Assembly: GCA_025964405.1 (NCBI GenBank)
Contig: JAOPYW010000114.1
Location: 1 to 5,740, forward strand
Direction of reading: 5' to 3'
DNA from: Thermoleophilia bacterium
GTDB taxonomy: Bacteria; Actinomycetota; Thermoleophilia; Gaiellales; SKUG01
DNA length: 5,740 nucleotides
Part shown: positions 5,071 through 5,740 of the stretch, piece by piece
Layout: each line of letters starts with the position of its first letter
Numbering within the stretch: the stretch's first letter is position 1
Notes under the pieces: generated by a model
What the model was told of the DNA's origin: nothing
What the model saw: the letters and a program-made list of their open reading frames with translations, nothing else
Databases searched by the model: none
Made by a program: the position numbers and the translations under genes

Positions 5071-5263
5071 GCGTGTGGCTTTCGCCGCCGGGAACGTCCC
5101 CCCGTTCCAAGCCAGGCTCCCTCGTCCCCCCTTCGGAGCCTGCGCCTCCCGGCAGCGATACTCGTCCCCCCGAACGCCACACGCACCCGGTCGCCGCCCC
5201 GTCCCCCCTTGGCGGCGACCCATCGAAGGCCCCGGCTCCCCCGCTGGGGCCTTCGCTTTCTTC
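5071..5263 (+). ncRNA. 6C-like structured small RNA with four CGTCCCCCC loops
   Basis: There is no credible gene between 4932 and 5290; instead the plus strand folds strongly. GCGTGTGGC (5071-5079) pairs with GCCACACGC (5176-5184) over 9 bp, enclosing hairpin A (GGAACG 5091-5096 with CGTTCC 5103-5108) and hairpin B (CAGGCTCC 5113-5120 with GGAGCCTG 5135-5142). A weaker third loop lies at 5151-5178. Hairpin D (GGTCGCCGCC 5189-5198 with GGCGGCGACC 5211-5220) follows, and then a terminator whose loop has five Cs. CGTCCCCCC occurs at 5095-5103, 5123-5131, 5163-5171 and 5200-5208, each time in or at a loop. The actinobacterial 6C RNA (for example B11 of Mycobacterium tuberculosis) is defined by two hairpins with loops of six or more Cs that can contact G-rich mRNA sites. 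This candidate has twice that number. The 5' end is uncertain, as I find no convincing promoter. Confidence 0.75.
5224..5263 (+). terminator. rho-independent terminator of the 6C-like RNA
   Basis: CGAAGGCCCC (5224-5233) and GGGGCCTTCG (5246-5255) make a perfect 10-bp stem around a 12-base loop, followed by the T-rich CTTTCTTC (5256-5263). This is the clearest intrinsic terminator in the window. The T-rich tail lies on the plus-strand side, so it ends transcripts coming from the left. It shows that something is transcribed through the gene-free region. Confidence 0.85.
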
Positions 5264-5283
5264 GCGCGCCGATGCAGGCGCGC
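5264..5283 (-). terminator. inverted repeat downstream of the GNAT gene
   Basis: GCGCGCC (5264-5270) and GGCGCGC (5277-5283) are perfect 7-bp complements around GATGCA, 7 bases past the minus-strand stop. There is no T-run on the minus strand after it. It could be a U-less terminator for the GNAT gene, placed back to back with the plus-strand terminator. Confidence 0.4.
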
Positions 5284-5290
5284 AGGTCGG

Positions 5291-5740
5291 TCAACGCTGC
5301 AGCGCGCGTCCGAGCATGGTGATGGTGGAGCGAAGCTCGTAGCCGAGCGCACGGTTCAGGTGCAGCATGGCGTGGTTCGCGTCGTCGTTGGTCGCACGCA
5401 CCGACGTGATGCCGTTCGCCGCCGCCCACGCCAGCGTGTGCACCTTGAGCAGCCGTGCGACACCGCGCCCGAGCCAGTCTTCGGCGACGCCGGTGAAGCG
5501 GTGCCCGGCCAGGGTCGGTCGCCCCGCGTAGGGCACGAGGTATCCGATGCCGACGACCCGGTCGCTCGCTCGCTCGACCGCGACGAGGAACGAGCGGTGC
5601 AGCTCCTCCCCTGTCGAGGTTCGCAGCTCCGCGCGCCAGTCGTCGTACCCCTGCCGGTAGTCGCTGAAGAGTTCGCTCGGCACCCGCGCCATCGCCTGGC
5701 ACCAGACCCGGTGGGCCTCCGGCAACAGGTCGAGGCGTGT
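5291..5740 (-). CDS. GNAT family N-acetyltransferase, 5'-truncated
   Basis: The frame on the minus strand stays open to the window edge (reading TRLDLLPEAHRVW at the border), so this is the C-terminal 149 residues of a longer protein. A GNAT fold is clear. The chain LVAVERASDRVVGIGYLVPY gives the central strands. TGVAEDWLGRGVARLLKVHT (about 83-102) is the acetyl-CoA-binding motif A with the R/Q-x-x-G-x-G/A pattern. TNDDANHAMLHLNRALGYE (about 117-135) is the usual asparagine-rich loop and C-terminal helix. Actinobacterial proteins of this type often have about 300 residues with two GNAT domains, this half being the second; whether that holds here cannot be seen. Substrate unknown. It converges with the plus-strand 6C-like RNA, the stops being separated by two back-to-back hairpins. 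Confidence 0.85.
   Translation of the reverse strand, partial: TRLDLLPEAHRVWCQAMARVPSELFSDYRQGYDDWRAELRTSTGEELHRSFLVAVERASDRVVGIGYLVPYAGRPTLAGHRFTGVAEDWLGRGVARLLKVHTLAWAAANGITSVRATNDDANHAMLHLNRALGYELRSTITMLGRALQR

Noticed and set aside
5071..5263. CRISPR-like or simple tandem repeat because CGTCCCCCC recurs
   Set aside because: The copies are 9 bases at intervals of 28-40, embedded in distinct hairpins with unrelated stems, which indicates an RNA loop motif and not a repeat-spacer array.
4875..5702. Open frame of about 275 codons on the minus strand
   Set aside because: It overlaps the GNAT gene in another frame, the structured RNA and the 3' end of the secreted protein gene. Its composition is low-complexity Arg/Ala/Gly with no motif.

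Overview
The window is GC-rich, with compact genes and G/C-biased third codon positions. Together with a 6C-like small RNA (a class reported from actinobacteria) and the protein types present, this suggests a high-GC Actinomycetota. A candidate sigma-28/WhiG-type promoter and an HD-GYP enzyme would fit a motile or developmentally complex free-living lineage, perhaps a deep-branching soil or water group. The lineage is inference; no taxonomic marker gene is present.

Layout on the plus strand: (1) the 3' part of a membrane-anchored HD-GYP cyclic-di-GMP phosphodiesterase (1-783), overlapped by a small unrecognised gene (770-1120). (2) A GH76 family alpha-mannanase-like glycoside hydrolase (1214-2452) with a clear ribosome binding site but no signal peptide, followed by an inverted repeat. 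(3) A dense regulatory region (2503-3092): a FliA/WhiG-like promoter, two tandem cyclic-di-GMP-I (GEMM-I) riboswitch aptamers, a hairpin just before a ribosome binding site, a 38-codon ORF and a very stable GC hairpin. (4) A secreted protein (3093-4931) with a signal peptide, seven delta-60-type repeats of about 58 residues, and cysteine-containing end domains. (5) A gene-free stretch (4932-5290) holding a highly structured RNA candidate whose loops repeat CGTCCCCCC four times, closed by a rho-independent terminator. It resembles the actinobacterial 6C RNA but has more C6 loops than the two I know for that class. (6) On the minus strand, the C-terminal part of a GNAT acetyltransferase (5291-5740), converging on the RNA.

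The shared theme is cyclic di-GMP. The first gene should degrade it, and the tandem riboswitches should sense it to control the small ORF and probably the secreted repeat protein. If the promoter call is right, the same transcript would also depend on a flagellar/sporulation-class sigma factor. The most interesting items are the tandem riboswitch leader with its small ORF and GC hairpin, and the expanded 6C-like RNA.
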